Counted from the stretch's first letter, positions 1 through 11,874 are shown. The stretch: 64,000 bases of DNA from Chlamydoabsidia padenii (GCA_025330725.1 JAIWND010000020.1:372001-436000); one strand, 5' to 3'. The notes: generated by a model not told the origin, from the sequence alone. Made by a program: numbers and translations.

Positions 1-566
1 AGATTGGATTTGCCCGCCATAGACCAGGACCAAAGTTGGTAAAGCCCACCTGGATTGTAGTAGACAAAATTGAATGATCGGACCAGTCTGACTTGACCCA
101 TTCGATGTTACTGTCTTGTACCATGTTTCTGAAAGAGTCCCCCACATAGATGTAATCAATTGTCGACAACACCCCATGAGATCGTTTAAATGTCGGCAGT
201 TGGTGACAATTGTTAATCGTCATAGTGTTGAAGAAGTATGAGTCAAGATAATTCACCCAGCCTGTATGTGTGTAGCTAGAGAGAGGTAGTCGTGCTAGAG
301 AATAGTTAAAATCCCCTGTGATAATCAATCGGTCGAGAGTAATAGTGTAATTGTTGGAGTATTCTTGAATGAGTTGATGAATTTCCCCAAAGAATGTTCG
401 CCGAAGTGATGGTGAGCTTGGTATGAGTTTCTTGAAGAGTGACGATAGTGGAATGTTGTTGTCGAAGATAGCGAAGATATGATGATTGGATTTGTTTTGA
501 TGAGGTTTTCACTAAACTGTTGGCGTTTAATGAATGAATATGTAGAGGTATAGGTTTACTCTGCAT
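1..566 (-). pseudogene. LINE ORF2 remnant: apurinic-like endonuclease domain, cut by window edge
   Basis: Minus-strand translation gives the endonuclease half of a non-LTR retrotransposon ORF2. The N-terminal part (566 down to about 400) carries the NANSL and LQETH motifs of the EEP fold. In a different frame, from about 400 to the window start, come LIITGDFNY, STIDYIYV and SDWSDHSIL, the GDFN, DYIYV and SDH signature motifs. The two halves are out of frame and the middle of the domain looks shortened, so this copy is dead. Reverse transcriptase should lie to the left, outside the window. ORF1 (569-1940) precedes it on the same strand, the normal LINE order. The clade (L1- or Tad-like) cannot be settled without the RT. 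Confidence 0.8.
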
Positions 567-568
567 AT

Positions 569-1940
569 TTATGAATAGTATTGTTGCTGTTGTTGACCCA
601 CAGGTACATTATGATTAGCCTGAGGTGTGATTGCCGAAGTGGTACGATGGTGCACAGATTCCTGTTGATGAGCCTGAGGCGTGAGACCTTGAGCTGACTG
701 AGATCCCATATCGTTGTCATTCATATCCAAATCTTCGTTAGTTCCATTTTCTTCGTTTGTTACTGAGTTATCTGGTTGTGTTTCCATATCTTCGGTGTAT
801 TGAGGTGTAGCTGTTGTAGATTGTGTTGATTCTTGGGGTCCTGGTGGTGTAATTGATTGAGAGTTGATATCGGTTACATCCTGGTTAGACGGTGCCCATT
901 TCGATCTAGCCCGCGTGTTGTAGAGATGTCGAGAACTAGTAGTGACAGGGACTTCAGCAGCCTTACTGGTGGATGGTGGAGTGACAGAGAATGAAGGTTT
1001 GGTGATCACCGACGTGGATTCCATAGTGTCGGTGTTGTGGTTAGTCCCCGAGGCCAGCACCGCAAAGGAATTAGTTGTTGCTGTAGGTGTATGAGTGACA
1101 GGTTCCTTTGATGGAGGTGAAGATTGACCAAAAGATGTTTTCCTTGGTTTCTTGTGAGTCAGCATAGGACATTGAGCAGCACGGTATCCTTGTTGATGAC
1201 ATTGGTAACAGGTGATCGCAGCAAGAGCCTGTGCGCAGTTAAACTTGGTATGGTTTTCTTCGTGACAGTAACGGCACCACATAGACATATCAGCCCAAGT
1301 CGCATGGAAGAATTCGCTGGTTTCCAAATATTCAATCTTGTGTGTCAAAGGAGCAAGGAGAGTTTGGCCTTCAGATAGAGTTTTGTGAATGATAGCATAC
1401 CCAGTACCCATTCTAAAACCAGACGCCGGATCCTTGAAGAGTTCCAGATGATGCATTATACCAAATCGACGAAGACTAGTTGCGAGCCCCGGTAACAATT
1501 CTTCTTCATCGTATACTGGTAAGGAAGTGAAAGAGACCCTGACAATGTCACGATCATCAGTGAGAGCAACGCATGGAATAACCTTGTACACTTCTTTGCC
1601 GACGGGGAAGATAAACCTTCAGTTAGCAGGTTATGCTCCACCCGGTTTTTAAAATAGACTTCTAAATACCTTTGTTGATGTGCTTTTTTCATGAGGACAG
1701 TATGGACGGCGTTAGTTTGAGGAGCCATCGTTTTCATAAACCATTGGTGAGTAAGAGATTGAGGAAGAGCAGTAACATCAAAGAGGAGGGCATTTTTGCT
1801 TTGACCAGTTCGCCAGATGCGAGATTGGATCGTTTTGGTTGTTTGTTGAGAAGTAGTTGTTGGAATATTGGATCTTGTTATGTCTGCAAAGCTTGGTGAA
1901 GGTGACTGTTGAGACGCACGACCATGTGAGATTGTTTGTG
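569..1940 (-). pseudogene. LINE ORF1 (CCHC zinc-knuckle protein), frameshifted
   Basis: A 340-codon minus-strand frame (569-1591) holds two zinc knuckles. The first is CRYCHEENHTKFNC (C-X2-C-X4-H-X4-C). The second is CYQCHQQGYRAAQC, in which the usual His is Tyr. A long Ser/Thr/Gln-rich tail follows, the layout of fungal LINE ORF1 RNA-binding proteins. The N-terminal part continues upstream in another frame (about 1620-1940), so there is a frameshift near 1605-1625. That upstream frame runs back to a poly-C tract (about 1946-1957 on the plus strand as G) without a clear ATG. ORF1 stops 3 bp before the ORF2 start region. I infer an inactive, probably 5'-damaged copy. Confidence 0.75.
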
Positions 1941-2211
1941 CATTGGGGGGGGGGGCGTATTTTCCCCAGCCGCCGAGAAAATGTGATTTTTATCGGGAAG
2001 AGCCATGAAGAAAAGGGAAAAAGGATGCGCATGTCAACAATGGGGGCTTGGACTGGATTTGAAAAAATAAAATCAGGCAGCATGAATGTCATGATTAGGC
2101 GAAACATAACCCACATGAGTGCTACAGATAGACAATTAAAAAAAAATGCCTGTTTTATTTATGATGAGTTAGTTGATTAAAAAAAGTAATCATGTCAAGT
2201 TAAACACTAAA

Positions 2212-2411
2212 CTAGGGGTTCAGATGGATAGAATCAGGTCGAGGAATAAATCTGACTTGATAAGGTTGAGGCTGCATCACGAGACCAGCATTTTTAGCAG
2301 CAAACAAGTCAATGGGTACTTCTTTTCCATTCTTGTCCAAAGGTGGTGCGATAATACATTTGGCAAATAATCTTGTGCAAACATGGAACATTTCCACTTC
2401 GGCCTATGAGA

Positions 2412-2456
<45 letters not shown>

Positions 2457-3201
2457 TCGAGTTAATACATGATATGGATTAGCAAATAAGTTTCCTTTAC
2501 CAAGTGAATCCCAGGGCAGAGGCGTCTATGTCGTTAACACACATGTTTAAAAAAGATCAAAGATTAATACATAGTACATACCTAATGTATTTCCGCATAG
2601 CCCTTTGTTTGTCTTACCTTCCCCAGCCAAATATATACATGTCACGTTGATTGATGCTACCATTTGCAGAAGATGACATTGTTCGAGTGTTGTCCATGAA
2701 TCGGTCAGGATTGAATGTTTCAGGATCAGTATAGACGTCAGGGTTCATATGCATACCAACCGAGTTGGCAATCAACGCGGTTCCCTTAGGAATCAGATAA
2801 TCCCGTACAACAACTAATAATAAGGAAGAGAAGAAAGAGTGAGATTGAGTCTTGACAAAGTCTTAGCTTTACTTACTGTTTTTAGTTGTCACATGAGGAA
2901 CACCCAAGGGGGCGGTGGAACGGAATCGGATACCTATGTGAATAGAATTTAAAAAAGATAATGAGTACAATGATAAAGAGTAAATTATTCCGTATTTACT
3001 TTACTTTCTTTTTGCACCGAGATCAGATAGGGCAGTTGATCACGTTCTTCAAATGTAGGAAGACGACCATGGGCTTGTATAAAACCATCGATTTCAGCTT
3101 GAAGTCTTTTTTGGATTTGAGGATGGTGGGAGAGGATGACAATCAACCAATTGAGAGAGACTGAGGTGGTATCCGAACCGCCACCAATAAGATCAGCTAA
3201 T

Positions 3202-3238
<37 letters not shown>

Positions 3239-4533
3239 TAAGTGAGAGTATACGAGACGAAAAAGACATTCTCGACTTTCTATTTACCCATAATCACAAT
3301 AATATCTTTTTCATCCAGTTCATATTCTTCTTGAAGTGCCACAACGCTTTTGATAAGACAATCAGAATCACTTTCCAATGCTTCTTTAATAAGACGCTTG
3401 AAAAGAGGATCGCGGTAATTGTTGATCAAGTCGTCAAATAGATGTTTTTTCCCAATGAGAAAGTCCAGATACTTTGCTGCCGGTAAGAATTGAGATAGAT
3501 CACAGTCTGGTTCAGCATACTTCAAGCTTTTTTCGACACAGTACATGATATCCTATATATATAAAAATAAAGTAAGTCCAAGTGTGTGTGTGTGTGTGTG
3601 TGTGTGTGAGACCCAAAATCACTTTTTACCTTGAATAGAGGATCTTCAATGGAGGAGACACGTTTACCAAAGTTTGTTACCAGGACCACATTTAATGCAG
3701 AAGATTGCAAGTAAGAGGTAGCGTTGATTTGACCATCACGAGCAGTATCAGCAATAAGTTGATTGACCAGATTGTCGGCCTCCTTTACCACGAGGCCATC
3801 GAGCTCCTTGACACGTTGTGGAGCCAAGATTTTTAAAGAGACAATACGGGCTTGTTTCCATTTCTTGTTGGCGTTGGCGCAAGCGATACCCCTATTGAAT
3901 GGTTTGTAGTTAGTGCCACACTAATATATATTGATATATATTGATTAATTACCTTCCAAGGTGGCTGTAATAATCAAAGAAAATGTGAGCCGGTCTATCG
4001 GACGCCACTACGCCATTAGTCATAAAGATCTCATGGGCAATATAGGGATCAGAGATGACCACCCAGTTTTGGTTTCCCATTTTGAGTTGAATGAGTGGCC
4101 CTATATTTGAAAAGAGGGGGGAAAGTGATTAACAATGAGCGAAGCATAAACTGTTTGTTTCCGTATTGTTGACTATATCATGTGTTTTACCAAGTTCCTG
4201 GTTCCATTTAGTTAATGTTACTGCTGGTAATTCACCAAGAGAGAGAAGGTGACCTAAAGGAGAAGAGAGAGGGCGGAATGAAAAAATGAGCGCCTTTATA
4301 TTTAATCCCCGCCCTCATAAAAATCCAGCCAATCAGTACACCTGATTCTTACCAACATAAGGAAGTCGTGAGCCTGGCATGGGAATCGGCTTGTATGCAC
4401 CTTCGATACCATACTCTTTCTGTTGTTTCTTTGAAGTTGCATAGTATACACTGATTCCAGCTGCCAATGCAGCAGCAGATGCTAAAATCACTTGATGTTG
4501 GCTATTAATACTTGTCTTGGAGAGATCGAACAT
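2212..4533 (-). CDS. Cytochrome P450 monooxygenase, copy 1
   Basis: Ten exons (4353-4533, 4191-4253, 3953-4100, 3630-3891, 3288-3552, 3005-3196, 2877-2933, 2618-2813, 2501-2525, 2212-2403) join without a frame break into 526 codons plus stop, normal for a microsomal P450. Residues about 12-30 form an N-terminal membrane anchor, followed by the proline-rich hinge PIPMPGSRLP. The I-helix motif is GGGSDTTS. The ExxR pair (E-S-I-R) is split by an intron. The heme loop FGWGRRLCPG, with its Cys ligand, is assembled across the tiny 25-bp exon 9. It should be an ER haem-thiolate oxygenase needing a P450 reductase; the substrate is unknown. Two introns contain long A runs on the plus strand (2415-2454, 3203-3236). 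I cannot assign the CYP family. Confidence 0.93.
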
Positions 4534-5640
4534 GATGAAACAAGATGAAAGAGAAGAAAGGATTTGGACAGGAGTTATTCTATAGACATTTTATAGTCTC
4601 ACTTCTCGTTGTGAGACATGGCTCAGCTTTAACCATAAAAGAAACTAAAATTGCTCAGTATCTAATCCAATGATAAGCCAAATAATAGTATCAGTTGATC
4701 TTTTCATTAAATGAACTCATCATCTGCCCCTCTTTTTTTTCTCCCACCCTCGTTGATCAATGAATGGTTTAAATCCCGACAGGTAGAAGGATCGCACTGA
4801 CCTTGAACCGGTAAAGGGTTATTATCGAACCGAATATTACACAGTGGATTATTACCTGAATACGCGGATCGGGGTTCCCGCTTTAATTTCCAAATAATCC
4901 AATGGAGACTCATGTGCTTTCTTTCTCCCATTCGAACTCTATCTCTCTCTCTCTATCACTTTTTTATAATTTGATGCCAATTCAAAATGAACAACAACAC
5001 CAGCAACACCGCCTCCAATATTGGGAGTGGGAGTTTACATAGTAGAAACACTATCGCTGGATACGCTGAATCCATACGTTTTGACTTTTTTTCCAAAAGA
5101 TACAAGCTCCTGTTGACACACTATTGACTCAATTTCGCCCACCAGGATCAATGACAGATGGGCCGGGATTTGAATATCGGGGGGATCATAAAAACATGGA
5201 TGAATCTACTATTTTATTCTTATAATTCATGCAGTACATATATCTGGCTCCAACTCACACCCAAATTCTCTGCTTAACCTTTTTTTCCTTAGTTGGCCTG
5301 ATTTCTACGCCAAAGGTCGAGGTTTGAATTTCAGAGCCAGATTCTGCATGAATTTCTTGATTAGACGAACCCCCTTTCACGGTCAGAGGTGGTCTACATG
5401 ACGAGCAATTTGCGCTTGAAAAAAAAATCAAAGTCTTTTCGCCCAATTTGGCCCGAGATTCATGGCCAACTTCATGCAAAGGTGATCCATCCTCGCCTAT
5501 GCCGATTTTATTTTGGGACATCGGTTTCCCAACTAAACCCGCACGAGTGCTACAGATAGACAATTAAAAAAAAAATGCCTGTTTTATTTATGATTATTTA
5601 GTTGATTAAAAAAAGTAATCATGTCAAGTTAAACACTAAA
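4534..5640. other. Inter-P450 spacer with relic repeat
   Basis: No supportable gene. It holds the P450-1 upstream region with a promoter-type element at 4768-4778, an exact copy of that element at 5164-5174, and one copy of a dispersed repeat (about 5335-5450) that reappears near 31.94 kb. From 5545 on it is the 3' flank of P450 copy 2, duplicated from copy 1. Confidence 0.6.
4768..4778 (-). promoter_or_regulatory. TTCAAATCCCG-type element, P450-1 upstream
   Basis: TTTAAATCCCG, 235 bp before the P450-1 ATG. The paralogue has TTCATATCCCG at the corresponding place. Confidence 0.4.
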
Positions 5641-5840
5641 CTAGGGGTTCAGATGGATAGAATCAGGTCGAGGAATAAATCTGACTTGATAAGATTGAGG
5701 TTGAGTCACGAGACCAGCATTTTCAGCAGCAAACAAGTCAATGGGTGCTTCTTTTCCAGTCTTGTCCAAAGGTGGTGCGATGGTACTTTTGGCAAATAAT
5801 CTTGTGCAAACATGAAACATTTCCACTTCAGCCTATGAGA

Positions 5841-5871
<31 letters not shown>

Positions 5872-7853
5872 GGGGATCGAGTTAATACATGGTATGGATT
5901 AGCAAATAAGCTTCCTTTACCAAGTGGATCCCAGGGCAGAGGCGTCTATATTGTCAACACACACGTTAAAAGAAAGAGTCAATGGTTAATACATAGTACA
6001 TATTTAATGTAGTTCCGCATAATTCATTTTTGTTTTACCTTCCCCAGCCAAAAAGATACATGTCGCGTTGATTGATGGTACCATTTGCGGAAGATGACAT
6101 TGTTCGAGTGTTATCCAAAAATCGGTCAGGGTTGAATATTTCAGGATCAGTATAGACGTCAGGGTTCATGTGCATACCAACCGTGTTGCCAACTAATACG
6201 GTTCCCTTGGGAATCAAATAGTCCCGTACAACAACTATCAAAAAAAGAAAGAGAGGGAGTGAGATTGCGTTTAACAAAGTATTCATCTTACTTACTGTCT
6301 TCAGTTGATACATGAAGAAGACCCAAAGGGACGGCAGATCGGAATCGGATACCTATGTGAATAGAGTTTAAAAAGGATTGATGATGAGTACAATGGAAAT
6401 GAGTAAACTATTTCAAGTTGACTTGCATTCTTTTTGTACCGAGATCAAATAGGGCAAATGATCACGTTCTTCAAAGGCAGGGAGACGACCATGGACTTGC
6501 ACAAAACCATCGATTTCAGCTTGAATCTTCTTTTGGACTTTAGGATGGTGAGAGAGAACGGCAATCGTCCAATTGAGGGAGACGGAGACAGTATCCGAAC
6601 CAGCAGCAAGAAGATCAGCTAATCAGCACAAAAAAAGCTATGTGAGTATATGAGATGTAACGACCTTTTCTACTTTTTACTTACACATAATCACAATAAT
6701 ATCTTTTTCATCCAGTTCATACTCTTCTTGAAGTGCCACAACGTTTTTGACCAAGCAGTCGGCATCACTTTCCAAGGCTTCTTTAATAAGTCGCTTGATG
6801 AGAGGGTCGCGTTGATTGGTGATAAAGTCGTCGAATATACGTTGTTTTCCATTAAGGAAGCTCAAGCGCTTCACTGCTGGTAGGAATTGAGATAGATCAC
6901 CTTCTGCTTCACCGTACTTCATGCCTAATTCTACATTGTGCATGATTTCCTATATAAAAGAGTGAGTCCAAGTGTGTGTGACCTGAAACCACTTTTTACC
7001 TTGAATAGAGGATCTTCAATGGAGGTGACACGTTTACCAAAGTTTGTTGTCAAGATCACATTTAACGAAAAAGATTGCAAATAAGAGATAGGATCGATTT
7101 GACCATGACGACCAGTATCAGTGATAAATTGATTGACCAGATTGTCGGCTTCCTTTAACACAAGACCATCAAGTTCCTTGACACGTTGTGGAGCCAAGAT
7201 TTTTAAAGAGACAATACGGGCTTGTTTCCATTTCTTGTTGGCGTTGGCGCTAGTGACACCCCTAGCGAATGGGTTTGCAGTTAGTTTCACACAATATGGT
7301 GGTATTAATATAAATACTTACTTTCCTTGGTGACTGTAATATTCAAAAAAGGTGTGAACAGGTCTATCGGAAGTCACCGCACCATTAGTCATAAAGATGT
7401 CATGAGCAATATAGGGATCAGCGATGACCACCCAGTTTTGGTTTCCCATTTTGAGTTGAATGAGAGGTCCTATAATTACAAAAGCGTTCAGCAATGGGCG
7501 TATTGTTTTCTTTGTCTTGTACTTTACCAAGTTCCTGGTTCCATTTAGTTAATGTTGCTCCTGGTAATTCACCAAGAGAGAGAAGGTGACCTGAAAGGAA
7601 AAGAAGAAGAGAGAAATGAAGTGAGTGCCTTTATATTCAATCCCCGTCCGCATAAAAACCAGCCAATCAACTACCCCCTCTTACCAAAATAAGGCAGTCG
7701 TGAGCCTGGCATGGGGATCGACTTGTATACAGCTTTTTTCTGTTGTTTTTTTGATGCTGCATAGAATACGGTAATCCCAGTTGCCAAAGCAGCAGCAGAT
7801 GCCAACATCACTTGATGTTGGCTGTTGATATTTGTTTTAGAGAGGTCGAACAT
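5641..7853 (-). CDS. Cytochrome P450 monooxygenase, copy 2
   Basis: Paralogue of the preceding P450 with the same exon plan, stop context and start context (MFDLSKTNINSQ versus MFDLSKTSINSQ). It has the same haem loop FGWGRRLCPG, again split over a tiny exon at about 5930-5954, and the ESIR-type ExxR junction. The I-helix reads AAGSDTVS where copy 1 has GGGSDTTS, so the residue after the conserved Thr is Val rather than Thr. The N-terminal hinge is about five residues shorter. Every exon frame is open, so both copies look functional. Substitutions cluster in the I-helix and the substrate-recognition half, compatible with divergence in substrate range (inference). The A-run in the penultimate intron is 26 nt here against 40 nt in copy 1. 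Confidence 0.92.
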
Positions 7854-8347
7854 GATGAATAATGGAGGAGAAAGGAAGAGGGAGACAGGCGTATTTTATA
7901 ACCTTGGCGTTTTTTTGATGCTCATTGTAATACAGTACCCCACTTTTTTTTTGACAGTTAGTCTAACACTTTATAGTATGTTTTCGAATATTTCTAAATG
8001 CAGAGGATTTCTTATTATATACTCTCGTTTTCATTATATGACTACCCATGACTTGTCCCACTTTTTGTTGATCAATGAGTAGTTCATATCCCGAAAGGGT
8101 CACACAGACCATGGACCGGTAAAAGGACTTTAACCGTAGTAAAGTAGTCCAGTAAAAGGGTTTTCACGGAATACAAGCTGCTGATTAATGTGGGCTCTGC
8201 CGGGCTGAAGCCATGCATGATCTTTTTACAATGAGAAACTTTACCAGCCAATGAAAATCAGACAAATTTTTTAAATTCCGCTGTCGATTTCGTCTGTGTC
8301 ATCAAAAAAAGTGTCACTTTTTTTTTCGCTCTTTCTTTTACTCAACC
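7854..8347. other. Divergent promoter region P450-2 / RIB3
   Basis: No gene. Candidate elements are TTCATATCCCG (8083-8093) for the P450 and TTAAATTCCG (8271-8280) for RIB3. A pyrimidine-rich stretch with T runs lies directly before the RIB3 ATG. Confidence 0.5.
8083..8093 (-). promoter_or_regulatory. TTCAAATCCCG-type element, P450-2 upstream
   Basis: TTCATATCCCG, 230 bp before the P450-2 ATG, at the position matching that in copy 1. Confidence 0.35.
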
Positions 8348-9168
8348 ATGCCTCAAAAGCAGATGGATACAGAATTCAACTCGGTAGAAGATGCGCTAAA
8401 GGATTTTGGTAAGTTTGTTTGGATTCTAATAACAAGAAATGACGTTGTGTCAAGTCTAATTGTTATAATTTTGTGGGCATTGGATGTAGCGGACAACAAG
8501 TTTGTACTTGTAATGGATAATGAAGACCGGGAAAACGAAGGTGATTTGATTATTGCTGCTGAAAAGGTGACTACCGAACAAATGGCTTTTATGATCAAGT
8601 ACTCAAGGTAGGTTTTAAAAAAAAAGAGGGGGGGATGGACATTGGTAAAAAAAAAGAACTAATGGACCTCTTTTTTTATTTTTTTCCAATTAGTGGCTAT
8701 ATTTGTGTACCAACCACTGGTGAACGCCTAGACGAACTCTCGTTGCCCTTGATGGTGAACAAGAATACGGAATTGATGCGGACTGCATATACGATATCAG
8801 TGGATTATGCTCATGGAACAACAACAGGTATCTCAGCCCATGATCGCGCGTTGACGTCTCGGAAACTAGCGGATCCGACCTCACGACCTGACGATTTTTC
8901 ACGACCAGGACATATTCTACCATTAAGATCAGTACCTGGTGGTGTCTTTAAACGATTTGGACATACAGAAGCCGCAGTGGATCTGTGTGTATTGGCTGGT
9001 TTGCCACCGGTTGCTTGTATTGGTGAATTGGTGAAAGAAGATGATCTGCAAGGGAATATGGCTCGGCGGGATGATTGTTTTGCCTTTGCTAACCGACATG
9101 GTATCAAGATGATCACTATCAAGGATTTGATTGCTTATAAACAAAGAGTAGTTGGATCCGATGCATAG
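8348..9168 (+). CDS. RIB3: 3,4-dihydroxy-2-butanone 4-phosphate synthase
   Basis: Converts ribulose 5-phosphate to formate and the four-carbon precursor of riboflavin, using Mg2+. Exons 8348-8408, 8490-8607 and 8694-9168 join in frame to 217 residues, typical of the stand-alone fungal enzyme. Family motifs are all present: [11 protein letters not shown] (acidic metal/substrate loop, residues about 31-41), [33 protein letters not shown] and GHTEAAVDL. The first ATG after a pyrimidine-rich leader was taken as the start. There is no GTP cyclohydrolase II domain, unlike the bacterial RibBA fusion. It converges on the riboflavin kinase gene 262 bp away. AATAAA at 9264 probably serves 3' processing. 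Confidence 0.96.
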
Positions 9169-9356
9169 TTTAGTATTATTCTTTTGTTTTTTTTTTAGAT
9201 CCTATTATTCTTTTGTTTTTGTATATAATACTTTTTTATCCCCGTTTTTATACATTTGACCCCAATAAAAAAAAAATCCCTCTTTATCTATTGGTTATAT
9301 GTAATTCACATGTTTTTCTAAAGGTTAAGATTGACTTCATTATGCTTTATTGGTTT

Positions 9357-9358
<2 letters not shown>

Positions 9359-9405
<47 letters not shown>
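9359..9405. repeat. (AAT)n microsatellite
   Basis: About 15 uninterrupted AAT units in the short spacer between the convergent RIB3 and FMN1 3' ends. Confidence 0.95.
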
Positions 9406-9408
<3 letters not shown>

Positions 9409-9430
9409 GAAGCCTATTCTATGTATGATG

Positions 9431-10128
9431 TTATTCAATAGTAGGTAAAGTAAATAATTCGTCTTGTTGTAATTGATCATAGGCTGGTCGTTTCAAAGAA
9501 TGCTTGGCCACCTCTACGTCCGTCTTGATATCCCGGATAAGTTCAGCTAGAGATAATAAAAAGGCGTGTTAATAAAACCAAAACCATCCATTATATGTTG
9601 TTTACCTAGAGAAGAATAGTTTTGTTCAGGTCGAATGAAACCCAGTACCAAAACACGAATATCTACACCATAAAAGTCTTCTGGGAATTCATGAATCACA
9701 TGGACCTCCTATAGTATTCAATAAAATTAAATAAAAAGTTAGTAATGACCAGGATACCTTCCATACTACTATTTACCGCCGACCGTTTGTCATTTTGATA
9801 ATAAGGATTCCATCCAAGACTCATGACCATAGGGTATACAGTAGATTGAGGAGCATCGATTTGGACAAATCCATAGTAAACACCAGTGTTGCATTCGGAA
9901 GGAAACATACCTAGAGCACTATCTGACAAATTGGCTGATAAATCATAACGGTGAGTTCCAATCTATCTGTCACTTGTTGTTGCCTATTATATTACCTGTT
10001 GGAATCCCGAGTTCTCGAGAGCCTCGTCCATACCCTTTGATAACAGTGCCAGTAATCTTGAAAGGGAATGGTGCGATGGGTACTTCTGGACCAACAAGAA
10101 GAGGTCGATCGGGGTTAATGTGGGCCAT
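9431..10128 (-). CDS. FMN1: Riboflavin kinase
   Basis: Phosphorylates riboflavin to FMN with ATP. Exons 9996-10128, 9777-9934, 9606-9708 and 9431-9546 join to 169 residues, the size of eukaryotic monofunctional riboflavin kinases. Motifs in order: [20 protein letters not shown] (the GxxxxG/PTAN nucleotide and Mg2+ site, split by intron 1), NTGVYYGF, and [14 protein letters not shown] with the catalytic Glu region. The C-terminus [13 protein letters not shown] is also typical. The start ATG gives [10 protein letters not shown], with a promoter-type element about 50 bp upstream. Its tail-to-tail neighbour makes riboflavin's precursor, so two steps of one pathway lie side by side. Confidence 0.95.
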
Positions 10129-10863
10129 GCAGAAATAAGAGAGAGAGAAGAAGACAAAGTAGTTTGGAAAAATCAGCGGGGATTTGAAAAATTAAGCTTT
10201 TTTTCGGCGATCCAAAATTAGGGAGAAAGCTCTTCTTTCTTTTAATCGACTTGTCAAATGGATGACTGACCACTCCCGACTCTTCTTGGTGCTCGTTAGT
10301 TGAATAAGTATCTTTACTGGAAAAAAAAAGATTCAGATGTATTGGAATCAGGGTGACCATGCCTTTAAATACAATTCATTAAAGGTAAAGTCGAGTTGGT
10401 ATAAACAAGACTTCTTATTAATGTGTTATTTTTATTTTCGATAGACCTGGATAGGATAAAATGGCTCGTACGTTTGGATATTGAAACGTTAGTAAAGGAG
10501 GAGGGGGTGTAAAAAACAGACCGTCTAACTATGGTTTTTATAAAATCGTCCTTCTCGAACACCTACTCGTAAACACAACATTACATAATCCTGTATCCTC
10601 ATCATCATTTTATATATATATTGTTTAGAAGGAAGGTGCACTTGTTATTGTGAATAATATGGCATTTAACAAGGATGGAAAACATACTGGGCAAACGAAT
10701 ATACCTAATAGTTTTATCTCGGCTTAGATCCCCTAGACACATAATCCCTATTTTTATGACCAATCAATAAAGACAAATTATTTCATTTATTTGAACAAAA
10801 AAGAAGATAATTTTTTTTATTATAATAGACCAACTATAATGTAGATAGGTCACCAAAGATTTT
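10129..10863. other. Intergenic, FMN1 promoter side and C2 gene 3' flank
   Basis: No gene found. It contains the FMN1 upstream element and AT-rich DNA; the short frames here have no recognisable content. Confidence 0.5.
10177..10188 (-). promoter_or_regulatory. TTCAAATCCCCG element, FMN1 promoter
   Basis: Reads TTCAAATCCCCG on the FMN1 strand, about 50 bp before its ATG. Confidence 0.5.
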
Positions 10864-11544
10864 TCAATGACGGACAAAGGAGATGGCCAAACGTAGTTCA
10901 CCATGACTGCGAAGACCAATCTTGCCAGACAATTTATACCATTCATCCCGAGGACGGTTTTGTTTGATCACATCAGCAAAATCCACAGTGACTTCACCCA
11001 CCTTGTCTGATCCCACGGTATCTTTATCATAAACCTCAAAATGAAGTTTATGATGACTGGATCCTTTCTCCAAAGGGAAAGTGAATGTTTGCTATATATA
11101 AAAATAAAAATAAAATAGTGCATCATGCATGTTGAGTTGTTTCATATCAAGCAGGGTGTTTTATGTACATACTTACATTGAAGACAGGATTGTTTGTATT
11201 AGAGAGTTCCTTGGTTCGTTGCTTGTACTTGCTGTCCAGCCAGAATTCACTATTTATAAACACTTTTTGTGTTAATCTGATTACCCACCTTAAAAACAAA
11301 AGGGGTTTGACTTACACATAAGGATCATTCTACAATAAAGTATGAGGGAAAATGAGAGTTGGATAATAGTGTCTTTGTTCACATACCTTTCCGACAAGAT
11401 CTTCATCCTTCAATTTGCGGGCTTCAACTATAAAGACACAAAAGGGTCAAGTTCATCAGGCTAGTCAGTCTTCTTCTTCTTCTTCTTATTCTTACCAACG
11501 GTAACATGTAGAACACCTTCAGGGTTGGAGTGGCTTGAGAACAT
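10864..11544 (-). CDS. Single C2-domain protein
   Basis: Small multi-exon protein of roughly 125 residues consisting almost entirely of one C2 domain, a Ca2+/phospholipid-binding beta-sandwich. Exons join to MFSSHSNPEGVLHVTV, VEARKLKDEDLVGK, NDPYVEFWLDSKYKQR, NTNNPVFN, FEVYDKDTVGSDKVGEV and a terminal ISFVRH. The acidic loops expected to bind Ca2+ are visible (D in KDED, NDPYV, YDKDTVGSD). Resembles plant and fungal small C2 proteins that move to membranes on Ca2+ signals; the specific role is unknown. It is divergently arranged with the SFT2 gene across a promoter of about 450 bp. At least four introns, one very short exon (NDPYV). Confidence 0.88.
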
Positions 11545-11634
11545 TGTTTTTAATAAAGTGGGAAAAAAGAAAGAAATGAAAAATGAATGTGAAAAAAAAA
11601 GGGTTCTCTTTTTATAATCTCCAAGCCGATATGT

Positions 11635-11645
11635 CGGCATTTGAA
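11635..11645 (-). promoter_or_regulatory. TTCAAATGCCG element, C2 gene promoter
   Basis: Coding-strand reading TTCAAATGCCG, about 91 bp before the ATG. The same G variant occurs at the cullin promoter. Confidence 0.5.
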
Positions 11646-11874
11646 AATTGATGCCGATTCATGCACGAGTGTACGCCTTCTCCCTTTTTTTTCCCTTGCA
11701 AACAACTTCATTTAAAGTTGAACGCATCATTCTGATTTCCTGGGTTCTCTCCTTGTCGTCGCATCTACTGTCCATACATACACACTTTTTATAATAGTTT
11801 AAAGGTGGGCCAGAACTGTAAAGGATTGGCTCAGGCGAGTGGGACGTGAACATCCAAGATTTGATTGGCACATG

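Larger units (their letters stand above)
2117..7860. repeat. Tandem segmental duplication carrying two P450 genes (period about 3.43 kb)
   Basis: The sequence starting GAGTGCTACAGATAGACA at 2117 restarts at 5545, and the similarity continues through the whole P450 gene body, introns included, to just past the start codons (4533 and 7853). The non-homologous spacer between them (about 4560-5544) belongs to neither copy. The 5' boundary is sharp: the sequences to its left (about 2050-2116 and 5480-5544) are unrelated. Confidence 0.85.
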
